Numbered from the stretch's first letter, positions 1 to 6,905 are shown. The stretch: 18,913 nt of DNA from Polaromonas sp. (GCA_014376885.1 JACMQR010000120.1:1-18913); one strand, 5' to 3'. Made by a program: numbers and translations. Notes: generated by a model from the letters alone, not told the origin.

Positions 1-129
1 CAGCATGCCAACGCCGCGCTGAACGCGCCGCAGGACCAGTGGCCAGCGCTGGGCATTCACCTGCTGGCGCAGGGCGAAAGCCGGCGGTTACGGGCGCGGT
101 TCATGGTTTTTGAACAGCCACGAGCCTGA
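1..129 (+). CDS. 3' end of an unrecognised protein (partial)
   Basis: The first frame is open from the window edge to a TGA at 127-129 and encodes the last 42 residues of a protein, ending in FMVFEQPRA. Codon third positions are mostly G or C, like the other genes here, so the frame is probably real coding sequence. I do not recognise the family from this short tail, which is amphipathic and Arg-rich with no visible membrane segment. The rest of the gene lies upstream of the window. The 109 nt between this stop and the next gene contain nothing I can name. Confidence 0.45.
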   Translation, partial: QHANAALNAPQDQWPALGIHLLAQGESRRLRARFMVFEQPRA

Positions 130-238
130 CGGCGGCTCGGGCCGCTTCGGTTCGGGCTGGCCGATCATGTTCAAAGCGCTGTCAGGACGCTGCTGGCGCA
201 GGGAACGATGGCATGTGGCATTTATTCCGTTTGAATTT

Positions 239-415
239 ATGAGCAAAAAAATCAACTATGCCGATGAGCCGACGGAGGCCCAGGTCATCGAGGATTTTCT
301 TGCGCCGCCTGAGACGCTTGCCTTTCGCGAGGAAGGCATCAAGGTGACGCTGGCGCCGAGCAAAAAGAGCGTGGATTTTTTCAAGGCCGAAGCGGGAAAG
401 CGCCACACCCAGTAG
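239..415 (+). pseudogene. CopG-type (ribbon-helix-helix) antitoxin, C-terminally truncated
   Basis: The reading frame from ATG 239 gives 58 residues. It starts MSKKINYADEP, then VIEDFLAPPETLAF, then KVTLAPSKKSVDFFKAEA, and ends KRHTQ. This matches the N-terminal and strand/helix-1 portion of small CopG-family antitoxins, DNA-binding repressors that neutralise a partner toxin. Family members usually continue after HTQ with YQRMIR and a second helix of about 20 residues. Here a TAG sits where the Tyr codon is expected. The next two codons still read Gln-Arg, and then the similarity stops. The second helix needed for the dimeric fold is therefore missing. No toxin gene (BrnT-like or other) is visible on either side, so this looks like a remnant. 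No clear Shine-Dalgarno precedes the ATG. Confidence 0.55.
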
Positions 416-533
416 CAGCGAACGAATGGGGGTCAGATTCCAATTAGGCTTCATTTTCAACAGCAGTTTTTGCCAGTCACCCGCGCGCAAACAACCTGCC
501 AATCATAAAATCAGCCAAATAACAAAGGCATTT

Positions 534-1144
534 TTGACCCCAAGCCTTTTCGACGAACCGCCCGCACCTTATGGAGCACCCGCCCCCATCGCGCCAGGCG
601 CCGTGCTGCTGCGAGGCTTCGCCCTCTACCAGGCCGACGCTCTGATCCAAGCCATACAGCAGGTCATCGCGGCTGCGCCTTTTCGCCACCTCATGACGCC
701 CGGCGGGCGCGTCATGTCGGTCGGCATGACCAACTGCGGCATGTTGGGCTGGGTGTCTGATCGGACGGGCTACCGCTACAGCGCCACTGACCCGCTCACC
801 GGCCAACCCTGGCCGCCCATGCCAGCGTGCTTTGCCGATCTGGCGCTGCGGGCGGCGGCCGAGTCGGGTTTTGACAATTTTAAGCCTGACGCCTGCCTGG
901 TCAACCGCTACGAAGCCGGCTCGCGCATGGCGCTGCACCAGGACCGCGACGAAAGCGACCTGGGCGCGCCCATCGTGTCGGTGTCGCTCGGCCTGCCGGC
1001 GGTTTTTTTGTTGGGCGGCCTGCAGCGCAGCGGCCGGGCGGCGCGTCCCGGCTGGCGTTTCACGGCGTGGCGCCGCTGGCCGGCGGCGAGCACCCGCGCC
1101 TGGGGGGCCAGCGCATCAACCTGACGTTTCGCCGCGCGGCCTAG
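534..1144 (+). pseudogene. alkB: alkB, DNA/RNA alkylation-damage dioxygenase, disrupted
   Basis: AlkB is an Fe(II)/2-oxoglutarate dioxygenase that reverses 1-methyladenine and 3-methylcytosine damage. The first frame (about 534-1036) matches the family closely: TPGGRVMSVGMTNCG, then GWVSDRTGYRYS, then the iron-binding LHQDRDE, then IVSVSLGLPAVF. After GGLQRS the frame fails. The conserved C-terminus continues in a different frame from about 1037 to TAG 1142-1144, with SRLAFHG (third iron-binding His) and INLTFRR (2-oxoglutarate-binding Arg). The roughly 15-residue HGDVxVW segment between the two halves is missing. The frame change fits a deletion of about 43-46 nt (1 modulo 3). I prefer the TTG start at 534, with AAAGG just upstream, because it gives the usual N-terminus TPSLFDEPP. 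An ATG at 426 is in frame but lies in non-conserved sequence. Neither product would have a complete active site. Confidence 0.85.
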
Positions 1145-1148
1145 GGCG

Positions 1149-1160
1149 GCGCTGCAGCGC
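1149..1160. repeat. 12-bp perfect palindrome between convergent genes
   Basis: GCGCTGCAGCGC lies in the 17-nt gap between the converging stops of the alkB remnant and the sulP-type gene. It could form a small hairpin on either transcript but has no T-run, so a terminator role is only a guess. Confidence 0.3.
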
Positions 1161-1161
1161 T

Positions 1162-3147
1162 TCAGATGCGGGGCTGGTTGGCCGGGTCGTCGGCGCCGGG
1201 CGCACCCTTGCATTCCCGGAAGATACGGGCGCTGCAATGCCGGCAGATGCCGGGGTCGAGCTTGTGAAAGATCGTGGCGATGGCCGTCGCCTTGTCAGAA
1301 AACTGGTGCCCGGGGCCCAGCACCTCGGTAAAGCCGGTCTTGCGCCACATCTGGACAACCTCCGGACGCGGCCGGTGAAAGTACAGGCCGCCGCCCATGG
1401 CGCGCCGCGCCGCCAGTTCGCCCTCCCACAGCTCGGCACCGGCCAGGTCGATGAAGTTCATGCTCTTGGCCATGACCAGCAAATGCTTTTGCGGCGCTGG
1501 CTGGCTGCGCAGCGCGTGCAGGATGTCGGCGACATGCTGGGTCGCGCCGAAATACACCTCGCCTTCCATTCGTAATAACTTCAGCTGCGGGCACTCCGGG
1601 AGGTAGGCCCCCACGCTCCCCGCTGCGCGTGGTTCGCTGCCCCCCGAGGGGGCGCTGCGCCTGTGGCCCGGCGAAGCCGGTTCCACGGCCCCGGCCGGGG
1701 GGGGAATTGGCCGGCCAAGCTGGTTCTGCGGCCCGGGCTCCGCGCAGGTCTGCGGCGCACCGTCAATCACCACGAACTGCCGCTCTGGCCCGCGGCTGTC
1801 AAAGCCCATGGTGCGCATGGCCGGGCGCGAGGTGCGGTACAGGAACGACATCAGCGACAGCAGCATGCCCAGCAAAATCGCCACTTCCAGCCGGATGGTC
1901 AGGGTGGCGGCCAGCGTGGTCAGCGCTACCGCGAAATCGGTCCGGCTCAGGGCAAACAGCTGGCGCCAGCGCTTCAAGTCGAGCAGGCCCAAGGCCACCA
2001 GCACCAACAGCCCGGCCAGCGCGGCCATCGGGATCTGCGCCAGCACCGGCGCGCTGACGGCCACCAGGCCCAAGAGCAGCAGCGCCGAGAACACCGAGGC
2101 CAGCGGCGTGCGGGCGCCGGCTTCCAGGTTCGGCATAGATCGGTTCATCGAGCCGCAGGACACATAGCTGGAGAAAAACCCGCCAATGAGGTTGGACAGG
2201 CCCTGGCCGCGGAACTCGCGGTTGGCGTCGATGCGCTGGCCCGAGCGCGCCGCCACCGCCCGGGCAATCGCAATCGCCTGGCCCAGCGCGACGATGGTCA
2301 GCGCAAACGCCAGGCCGACCAGGTCGGCCGCCTGCGCCCAGCTGATAGCGGGCAGTTCAAAGCGCGGCCAGGGCGTGGCGATGGCGCCCACCAGGCGCAG
2401 CGCCGGCGCCGGCGCGGCGTTGCCAGCCGCCCACCGGCTCCAGCCCCAGGACAGCGCGGTGGCCACCACCAGCCCGGCCAGCATGTAGGGCCAGTTGCGG
2501 CGGTAGCGGCGCAGCCCCAGGGCCACCGCCAGCGTGACGGCGCCCACGGCCAGCGCCGCCCCACGGGCCTGCGGCAGCTGCCCGAGGACATGCGCCAGCA
2601 CGCCGGCCGCGCTGTGCTCTGCCGACGCGGCCAAGCCCAGCAAGTCGGGCAGCGCATGCACCGCAATCAACAGTGCCGCGCCCGAGGTGAAGCCGAAGAG
2701 CACTGCGGGCGAGATGAAATTGGCCAGCACGCCCAGCCGCAGCGCGCCGATCAGCCACTGCAGCGCGCCGACCATCACGGTGACGGCCAGCGCCAGCTGG
2801 ATGTACGCCGGACTGAACGCCAGGGCCAGCGGCGAGAGCATGGCAAACAGCGCCAGCGAATTGGCGTTCGTCGGACCGGACATGACATGCCAGCTGGAGC
2901 CGAACAGCGCGGCAATGATGCACGGCACGATGGCGGTGTACAGCCCGTATTCGGGCGGCAGCCCGGCCAGCGTGGCAAAGGCAATGCCCTGGGGCAGCAC
3001 CAGCACCGCGCCCAGCAGCCCGGCCATCGCATCGAGCCGCAGGCTGCCGGGCGTGACCTGGCGCACCCAGGGGCCAAACAGGCGCTCGGCCAGCCGACCG
3101 GCAGGGGTCGCGAAAGACAGGGCGGGGTGGGCGTCAGCAGGTTTCAT
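1162..3147 (-). CDS. SulP-family anion transporter with STAS domain and in-frame repeat insertion
   Basis: This is a 661-residue inner-membrane transporter of the SulP (SLC26) family, which moves sulfate, bicarbonate or similar anions. The N-terminal two thirds is membrane-spanning and carries LPQGIAFATLAGLPPEYGLYTA, the SGPTNANS segment and GFFSSYVSCGSMNRS, all family landmarks. A cytoplasmic STAS domain follows at about residues 515-630 (LKLLRMEGEVYFGA, then MNFIDLAGAELWE). The tail has a Cys-rich patch, CRHCSARIFREC. Between VVIDGAPQT and LPECPQLKLL there are about 48 extra residues. They include the 29-codon translation of an 87-bp repeat (1606-1692) and a run of eight G/C at 1697-1704. 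The start ATG overlaps the chrA stop (ATGA, 3144-3147), so translation is probably coupled to chrA. The substrate cannot be fixed from sequence, but an operon with metX-metW makes sulfate plausible. Confidence 0.9.
   Translation of the reverse strand: MKPADAHPALSFATPAGRLAERLFGPWVRQVTPGSLRLDAMAGLLGAVLVLPQGIAFATLAGLPPEYGLYTAIVPCIIAALFGSSWHVMSGPTNANSLALFAMLSPLALAFSPAYIQLALAVTVMVGALQWLIGALRLGVLANFISPAVLFGFTSGAALLIAVHALPDLLGLAASAEHSAAGVLAHVLGQLPQARGAALAVGAVTLAVALGLRRYRRNWPYMLAGLVVATALSWGWSRWAAGNAAPAPALRLVGAIATPWPRFELPAISWAQAADLVGLAFALTIVALGQAIAIARAVAARSGQRIDANREFRGQGLSNLIGGFFSSYVSCGSMNRSMPNLEAGARTPLASVFSALLLLGLVAVSAPVLAQIPMAALAGLLVLVALGLLDLKRWRQLFALSRTDFAVALTTLAATLTIRLEVAILLGMLLSLMSFLYRTSRPAMRTMGFDSRGPERQFVVIDGAPQTCAEPGPQNQLGRPIPPPAGAVEPASPGHRRSAPSGGSEPRAAGSVGAYLPECPQLKLLRMEGEVYFGATQHVADILHALRSQPAPQKHLLVMAKSMNFIDLAGAELWEGELAARRAMGGGLYFHRPRPEVVQMWRKTGFTEVLGPGHQFSDKATAIATIFHKLDPGICRHCSARIFRECKGAPGADDPANQPRI
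1606..1692 (-). repeat. 87-bp GC-rich palindromic element, copy A, inside the sulP-type gene
   Basis: This copy differs from the reverse complement of 5802-5888 at only 3 of 87 positions. It contains inverted repeats CCACGC...GCGTGG (10-nt loop), CCGGC-GAA-GCCGG, and a central C-run/G-run. Relative to the host gene it is inverted compared with the metX copies. The transporter therefore reads the opposite strand, giving GAVEPASPGHRRSAPSGG and onward with no stop. It sits at about residues 486-514, between the membrane and STAS domains. Confidence 0.9.
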
Positions 3148-4592
3148 GGGCTCACCTCAAGCATACTGCGCCTCATGCCAGGCACCTTGGCGCCGCGCGC
3201 CCAGGCCAGGCCAAACCAGCGCAGCAGCAGCCCGGCGCCCGCCGATGCGGCGATGACCGGGATCACGCCCCACTTCAGGCGCCACAGGGCAAACGCGGCC
3301 GCAGCCGCCAGCGCTAGTGCAATCCCGTCGATTTTTTTATCAATTATGCCGTTTGTGCTTGTCGGGTAAGCCACAGCAGCTATGAAAAACAGAGCAAGAT
3401 TGGCAATCACGCCGACCACGGCGGCGGTCACGGCGGCCAGCGGCGCGGTCAGCTTCAGGTTGCCGCGTGTGGACTCGACCCACGGCCCGCCGGCCAGGAT
3501 GAAGATGAACGACGGCAAAAAGGTGAACCAGGTCGCCACACCGGCAGCCAGCGCCGCGCCGGCAAACAGCGCCTGCGGCCCGGCCACCTGCTTGACCCAG
3601 CCGCCGACAAAGCCGACAAACGCCACCACCATGATGAGCGGACCGGGCGTGGTCTCGCCCAGCGCCAGGCCGTCCATCATCTGCGCCGTGGTGAGCCACT
3701 GGTAATGCCCGACCGCCATCTGGTTCACATACGGCAGCACGGCATAGGCGCCGCCAAAGGTCAGCAGCGCGGCCTTGGTGAAGAACCAGCCGATCTGCGT
3801 CAGCGTGCCGCTCCAGCCATAGCTGAAGAACAGCGCCGCCATTGGCGCCAGCCAGAGCGCCGCGCCGGCCAGCAGCACCGCGGCCAGCCGGTGCCGGCTG
3901 AACAGCGCATGGGCCGGCGTCGGCGTGTCGTCGTCAATCAGCGCCGCGCCGCGAACGCCGGGCGCTGAAGCCGCGTGGCCCTTGCCGTGCGCCAGGCTGC
4001 CGGGCGCCACGCGGGCCAGCACGGCGCCGGCCAGCATCGCGCCCAGCACGACCAGCGGAAACGGCAGCTTCAAGGCCCAGATGGCAATGAAGCTCATCGC
4101 GGCTATCGCCCATGGCGCCGGTGCCAGGCGCGGATTGCCCAGGGATTTGCTGGCAATGCGGTGCAGCGCATGCAGCACGATGGCTGCCACTGCCGGCTTG
4201 ATGCCGTAGAAAATCCCGGCTACCAGCGGCTGCTGGCCAAAGGCCATGTAGATCCAGCTCAGCCCGATCAGCAGCGCCAGCGACGGCAAGAAAAACAGCG
4301 TTCCCGCCACCACGCCGCCCCAGGTGCGGTGCATCAGCCAGCCGAGGTAGGTCGCCAGCTGCTGCGCCTCGGGGCCGGGCAGCACCATGCAAAAGTTGAG
4401 CGCATGCAAAAAGCGTTGCTCGGACACCCAGCGGCGCTTTTCCACCAGCTCGCGGTGCATGATGGCAATCTGCCCGGCCGGCCCGCCAAAGCTGATGAAG
4501 CCCAGCTGCAGCCAGAAGCGAAAGGCTTCGGCAAAGGAAACCGGGCGCGGCGCGTCGGACATGATGGGCTTCATGGGCTTCATGGGCTTCAT
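3144..4592 (-). CDS. chrA: ChrA-type chromate transporter
   Basis: This is an inner-membrane protein of the CHR (chromate ion transporter) family, which exports chromate, a toxic analogue of sulfate. It has two homologous halves. The first opens with FWLQLGFISFGGPAGQIAIMHRELVEKRRW and has MVLPGPEAQQLATYLGW. The second has FTKAALLTFGGAYAVLPYV and LGETTPGPLIMVVAFVGF. Length (about 480) fits two-domain ChrA. The start is uncertain. ATG codons occur at 4592, 4583 and 4574 inside a 9-bp tandem repeat, and at 4562 (MSDAPRPVSF, the most family-like). None has a good ribosome site. A TTG at 4613 is also in frame. An AT-richer stretch at 3328-3388 encodes part of the C-terminal membrane region and looks like an absorbed repeat. 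The gene begins 52 nt after metW and overlaps the sulP-type gene by 4 nt. Confidence 0.88.
   Translation of the reverse strand: MKPMKPMKPIMSDAPRPVSFAEAFRFWLQLGFISFGGPAGQIAIMHRELVEKRRWVSEQRFLHALNFCMVLPGPEAQQLATYLGWLMHRTWGGVVAGTLFFLPSLALLIGLSWIYMAFGQQPLVAGIFYGIKPAVAAIVLHALHRIASKSLGNPRLAPAPWAIAAMSFIAIWALKLPFPLVVLGAMLAGAVLARVAPGSLAHGKGHAASAPGVRGAALIDDDTPTPAHALFSRHRLAAVLLAGAALWLAPMAALFFSYGWSGTLTQIGWFFTKAALLTFGGAYAVLPYVNQMAVGHYQWLTTAQMMDGLALGETTPGPLIMVVAFVGFVGGWVKQVAGPQALFAGAALAAGVATWFTFLPSFIFILAGGPWVESTRGNLKLTAPLAAVTAAVVGVIANLALFFIAAVAYPTSTNGIIDKKIDGIALALAAAAAFALWRLKWGVIPVIAASAGAGLLLRWFGLAWARGAKVPGMRRSMLEVSP
3328..3388 (-). repeat. AT-richer short element absorbed in frame by chrA
   Basis: Read in the gene direction this stretch has CATAGCTGCTG, then GCTTACCCGACAAGC, then a stretch ending in an A-run. 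It is clearly less GC-rich than the flanking gene. It codes for IAAVAYPTSTNGIIDKK, which replaces the usual hydrophobic Ala/Leu-rich sequence. The order CATAGCT, GCTTA, AAGC is shared with a similar patch in mnmE at 13941-14010. From memory, abundant AT-rich repeats of this general form occur in Comamonadaceae genomes. That assignment needs a genome-wide search. Confidence 0.45.
4564..4590 (-). repeat. chrA: 9-bp tandem repeat at the chrA start
   Basis: Three perfect copies of ATGAAGCCC (gene direction) occur in tandem, coding for Met-Lys-Pro units. Each copy contains a possible start codon. Gain or loss of a unit keeps the frame and only changes the number of N-terminal starts. Confidence 0.8.
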
Positions 4593-4643
4593 GGGCAGGA
4601 TGGACTCGGGCAAGACGAACTCAGGCGATGCGCCGCGCCGGCT

Positions 4644-5252
4644 TCAGGCGCGCTGCAACTTGAACACCGCCCGGCTGGCGCGCGCATTGGGCCAAAAGCG
4701 GATTTCCCGGCCGTCCTGCAGGCCGAACGAGTCCAGGACCTGCAGCCGGTTCTGGCCGGCCAGCGCGGCAAAGTCCTGCAACGTGCCGACGCGGATGTTC
4801 GGCGTGTCATACCACTGGTAGGGCAGCACCTTGGTGACCGGCATGCGCCCGCGCAGCACCGCCAACCGGTTCGGCCAGTGGCCGAAGTTCGGAAAGGCGA
4901 CGATGCCGATGCGGCCGACGCGGGCAGTTTCCCGCAGCATGACCTCGGCATTGCGCAGGTGCTGCAGCGTGTCGATCTGCAGCACCACATCGAACGACGC
5001 ATCGCCAAACAACGCCAGCCCGTCTTCCAGGTTGAACTGGATCACATTGACGCCGCGCGCCACGCAGGCCTGCACATTGGCGTCGTCGATCTCCACGCCA
5101 TAGCCCGAGCAGCCGCGCGTCCGGATCAGGTGGTCGAGCAGCGCGCCGGTGCCGCAGCCCAGGTCGAGCACCCGCGAACCCTTGGGCACCAGCCGGGCAA
5201 TCGACAACTGGTCGGGCGACAGCGCTCCCTTGGCCTGGATTGCCCCGGTCAC
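4644..5252 (-). CDS. metW: MetW, methyltransferase-fold partner of MetX
   Basis: This is a 202-residue protein with a class I methyltransferase fold. Motif I is [15 protein letters not shown], followed by [21 protein letters not shown] and [12 protein letters not shown], all typical of MetW. MetW is found next to metX in proteobacteria and is thought to be needed with MetX for homoserine acylation; its own reaction is not settled. The start is a GTG at 5252 whose last bases overlap the metX TGA (GTGA, 5249-5252), a common coupling arrangement for this pair. Length and motifs look intact. Confidence 0.95.
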   Translation of the reverse strand: MTGAIQAKGALSPDQLSIARLVPKGSRVLDLGCGTGALLDHLIRTRGCSGYGVEIDDANVQACVARGVNVIQFNLEDGLALFGDASFDVVLQIDTLQHLRNAEVMLRETARVGRIGIVAFPNFGHWPNRLAVLRGRMPVTKVLPYQWYDTPNIRVGTLQDFAALAGQNRLQVLDSFGLQDGREIRFWPNARASRAVFKLQRA

Positions 5253-6658
5253 AAAGCCACCTTGCTCTCGAAATAAGAGCGAACCACGCCCATGTAGCGT
5301 GCATCATCAAGCAAAAAGGCATCATGGCCATGCGGCGCGTCTATTTCTGCGTAGCTGACATCGACCTGGTTGTCGAGCAGCGCCTTGACGATCTCGCGGC
5401 TGCGCGCCGGCGAAAACCGCCAGTCGGTGGTGAAGCTGACCAGCAAGAATTTAGCCTGCGCTAGCGCCAGCGCGCGACTCAGGTCGCCGCCAAAGTCGGC
5501 GGCCGGATCAAAATAGTCCAGCGCCCGGGTGATCAGCAGGTAGGTGTTGGCGTCGAAGTATTCGGCGAACTTGTCGCCCTGGTAGCGCAGGTAGCTCTCG
5601 ATCTGGAACTCGACTTCCTGCGTGGGGTAGCGGTACAGCGCAGCCCCGGCCCCGGCAGCCGCAGGCGGGCCAAAAACCCCCTCCTCGTTTTCATCAGCAG
5701 GGGCCGCGGAACCGGCTTCGCCGGGCCGCAGTCGCAGCGCCCCCCCGGAAGGCAACGCAGTACCCGGAGCGACAAGCGTGGGGGCCATATCTTCCACAAT
5801 CGGGGCCGCGGAACCGGCTTCGCCGGGCCGCAGGCGCAGCGCCCCCCCGGGGGGCAGCGAACCACGCGCAGCGGGGAGCGTGGGGGCCTTTTTCAACTGC
5901 CGTCCGAATTTTTCGTTCATCACATCGTCGCTCAGGTAGGTGATGTGGCCGATCATGCGGGCGATGCGCAGGCCGCGCTTGGGCAGCACGCCATGCTGGT
6001 AGAAGTGGCCTTCGTGAAAGTCGGGGTCGGTGACGATGGCGCGGCGTGCCACCTCGTTAAAGGCAATGTTCTCGGCGCTCAGGTTGGGCGCGCTCGCCAC
6101 CACCACGGCATGGCGCACCCGGTCGGGGTACTGCAGCGTCCAGGAAAGCGCCTGCATGCCGCCCAGGCTGCCGCCCATGACAGCGGCCAGCGTCCGGATG
6201 CCCAGCGCATCGAGCAGCCGCGCCTGGGCATCGACCCAATCCTGCACCGTGACCACCGGAAAATCGGCCCCGTACACCGCGCCTGTGTCGGGGTTGGTCT
6301 GCATCGGCCCGGTCGAGCCAAAGCACGAGCCGAGGTTGTTCACGCCAATGACGAAAAATCGGTTGGTGTCCACCGGCTTGCCGGGGCCGATCATGCTGCT
6401 CCACCAGCCTTCGGACTTGTCCTGCACCCGGCCGGCCTCGTCAAGATACACGCCAGCGACATGGTGCGACGCATTCAACGCATGGCAGATCAGCACCGCA
6501 TTGGACCGCTCGGCGTTCAGCTGGCCATAGGTTTCATAGCAAAGGTCATAGGCGCGAATCGAAGCGCCGCTGCGCAGCCCCAGCGCTGGGGCGAAATGCA
6601 GGGAGGCCGGCGTGGCAACCAGGTCGGGGGCGGTGGGCACGGTTGTTGAGGGGTCCAC
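5249..6658 (-). CDS. metX: MetX, homoserine O-acyltransferase, with tandem in-frame repeat insertion
   Basis: MetX transfers an acyl group (succinyl or acetyl) to homoserine, the first committed step of methionine synthesis. It is an alpha/beta hydrolase. The nucleophile Ser is in [10 protein letters not shown] (about residue 164), the Asp in FTTDWRFSP (about 412), and the His in [11 protein letters not shown] (about 445). At about 469 residues it is some 80-90 longer than usual. Nearly all the excess lies at residues 258-340, between GRQLKK and the conserved [19 protein letters not shown], in the lid region. It contains two copies of a 29-residue block, APTL...[16 protein letters not shown], encoded by an 87-bp repeat. 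I chose the GTG at 6658. A GTG at 6640 gives a better family-length N-terminus. Longer TTG starts reach into the leader terminator and are unlikely. Whether the acyl donor is succinyl-CoA or acetyl-CoA is not decided here. Confidence 0.93.
   Translation of the reverse strand: MDPSTTVPTAPDLVATPASLHFAPALGLRSGASIRAYDLCYETYGQLNAERSNAVLICHALNASHHVAGVYLDEAGRVQDKSEGWWSSMIGPGKPVDTNRFFVIGVNNLGSCFGSTGPMQTNPDTGAVYGADFPVVTVQDWVDAQARLLDALGIRTLAAVMGGSLGGMQALSWTLQYPDRVRHAVVVASAPNLSAENIAFNEVARRAIVTDPDFHEGHFYQHGVLPKRGLRIARMIGHITYLSDDVMNEKFGRQLKKAPTLPAARGSLPPGGALRLRPGEAGSAAPIVEDMAPTLVAPGTALPSGGALRLRPGEAGSAAPADENEEGVFGPPAAAGAGAALYRYPTQEVEFQIESYLRYQGDKFAEYFDANTYLLITRALDYFDPAADFGGDLSRALALAQAKFLLVSFTTDWRFSPARSREIVKALLDNQVDVSYAEIDAPHGHDAFLLDDARYMGVVRSYFESKVAL
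5700..5786 (-). repeat. 87-bp GC-rich element, copy C, inside metX
   Basis: This is the second metX copy in the gene direction. It differs from copy B at 12 of 87 positions, 11 of them in the half nearest the metX start, where the CCACGC/GCGTGG hairpin is lost. The CCGGC-GAA-GCCGG hairpin half is intact. It encodes [19 protein letters not shown] and onward. Confidence 0.88.
5802..5888 (-). repeat. 87-bp GC-rich element, copy B, inside metX
   Basis: This is the first metX copy in the gene direction, separated from copy C by 15 nt (codes for IVEDM). It has both outer hairpins and a central run of 7 C and 6 G. It is 84/87 identical to copy A in the sulP-type gene, but opposite in orientation relative to its host gene. 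It encodes [19 protein letters not shown] and onward. Confidence 0.92.
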
Positions 6659-6667
6659 GGTAAACAG

Positions 6668-6776
6668 GGTCCGGGTTGAGCTGGCAGTTGGAAGCGGGAA
6701 GACGACCTGGTAAGGCGCCCAAAAGAAAACCCGGCAGCGCTCAGGCGAGGTCCGGGTTGATGGAGGAAGTCGTCTT
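6668..6776 (-). promoter_or_regulatory. Structured metX leader RNA (candidate attenuator)
   Basis: On the minus strand the leader carries an outer 8-bp perfect stem, AAGACGAC (6776-6769) with GTCGTCTT (6706-6699). This encloses a terminator hairpin. The 12-nt sequence TCAACCCGGACC occurs twice (6760-6749 and 6679-6668). Its core AACCCGG can pair with the single CCGGGTT (6734-6728) from either side, so two mutually exclusive pairings exist. From memory, published comparative genomics of methionine regulation predicted a terminator/antiterminator RNA element ahead of metX or metZ in Betaproteobacteria. This leader has the right position and parts. No SAM-II or SAM/SAH riboswitch core is recognisable. 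Confidence 0.6.
6721..6758 (-). terminator. Rho-independent terminator inside the metX leader
   Basis: AACCCGG (6758-6752), a 17-nt loop, then CCGGGTT (6734-6728), running straight into TTCTTTT (6727-6721). It lies about 60 nt upstream of the metX start and downstream of the candidate promoter, so it would abort transcription before the operon unless the hairpin is prevented. Confidence 0.65.
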
Positions 6777-6825
6777 TGGCCGAACTTGTTACGTGCCCGC
6801 AAGCCAGGCAAATCGGCGCTTTTCC

Positions 6826-6831
6826 AGTATA
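6826..6831 (-). promoter_or_regulatory. Candidate -10 box of the metX promoter
   Basis: TATACT on the minus strand is one base from the sigma-70 consensus. A convincing -35 is not seen at the right distance, so an activator may be needed. Transcription would begin near 6819, giving a leader of about 160 nt. Confidence 0.4.
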
Positions 6832-6905
6832 GCAAGCCCCCCAGGAAATGCGGCTGCCCAGCGCAGGCCCGAGGATCAGCAATGCACCAGTTTAGAGCTG
6901 GCTAG

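Noticed and set aside
1663..3369. Long open frame on the plus strand (568 codons) opposite the SulP-type gene
   Set aside because: It is rich in Gln, Arg, His and Gly with no family motif, and mirrors codon bias of the recognised gene on the other strand.
4564..4590. CRISPR-like repeat
   Set aside because: The units are 9 bp with no spacers and translate in frame; it is a microsatellite.
5700..5888. metX repeat as a simple tandem duplication
   Set aside because: Copy B is closer to the distant copy A than to its neighbour C, so a local duplication alone does not explain it.
6640..6840. Known SAM-II or SAM/SAH riboswitch before metX
   Set aside because: The conserved pseudoknot core sequences are not found; the terminator and alternative stems point to a different element.
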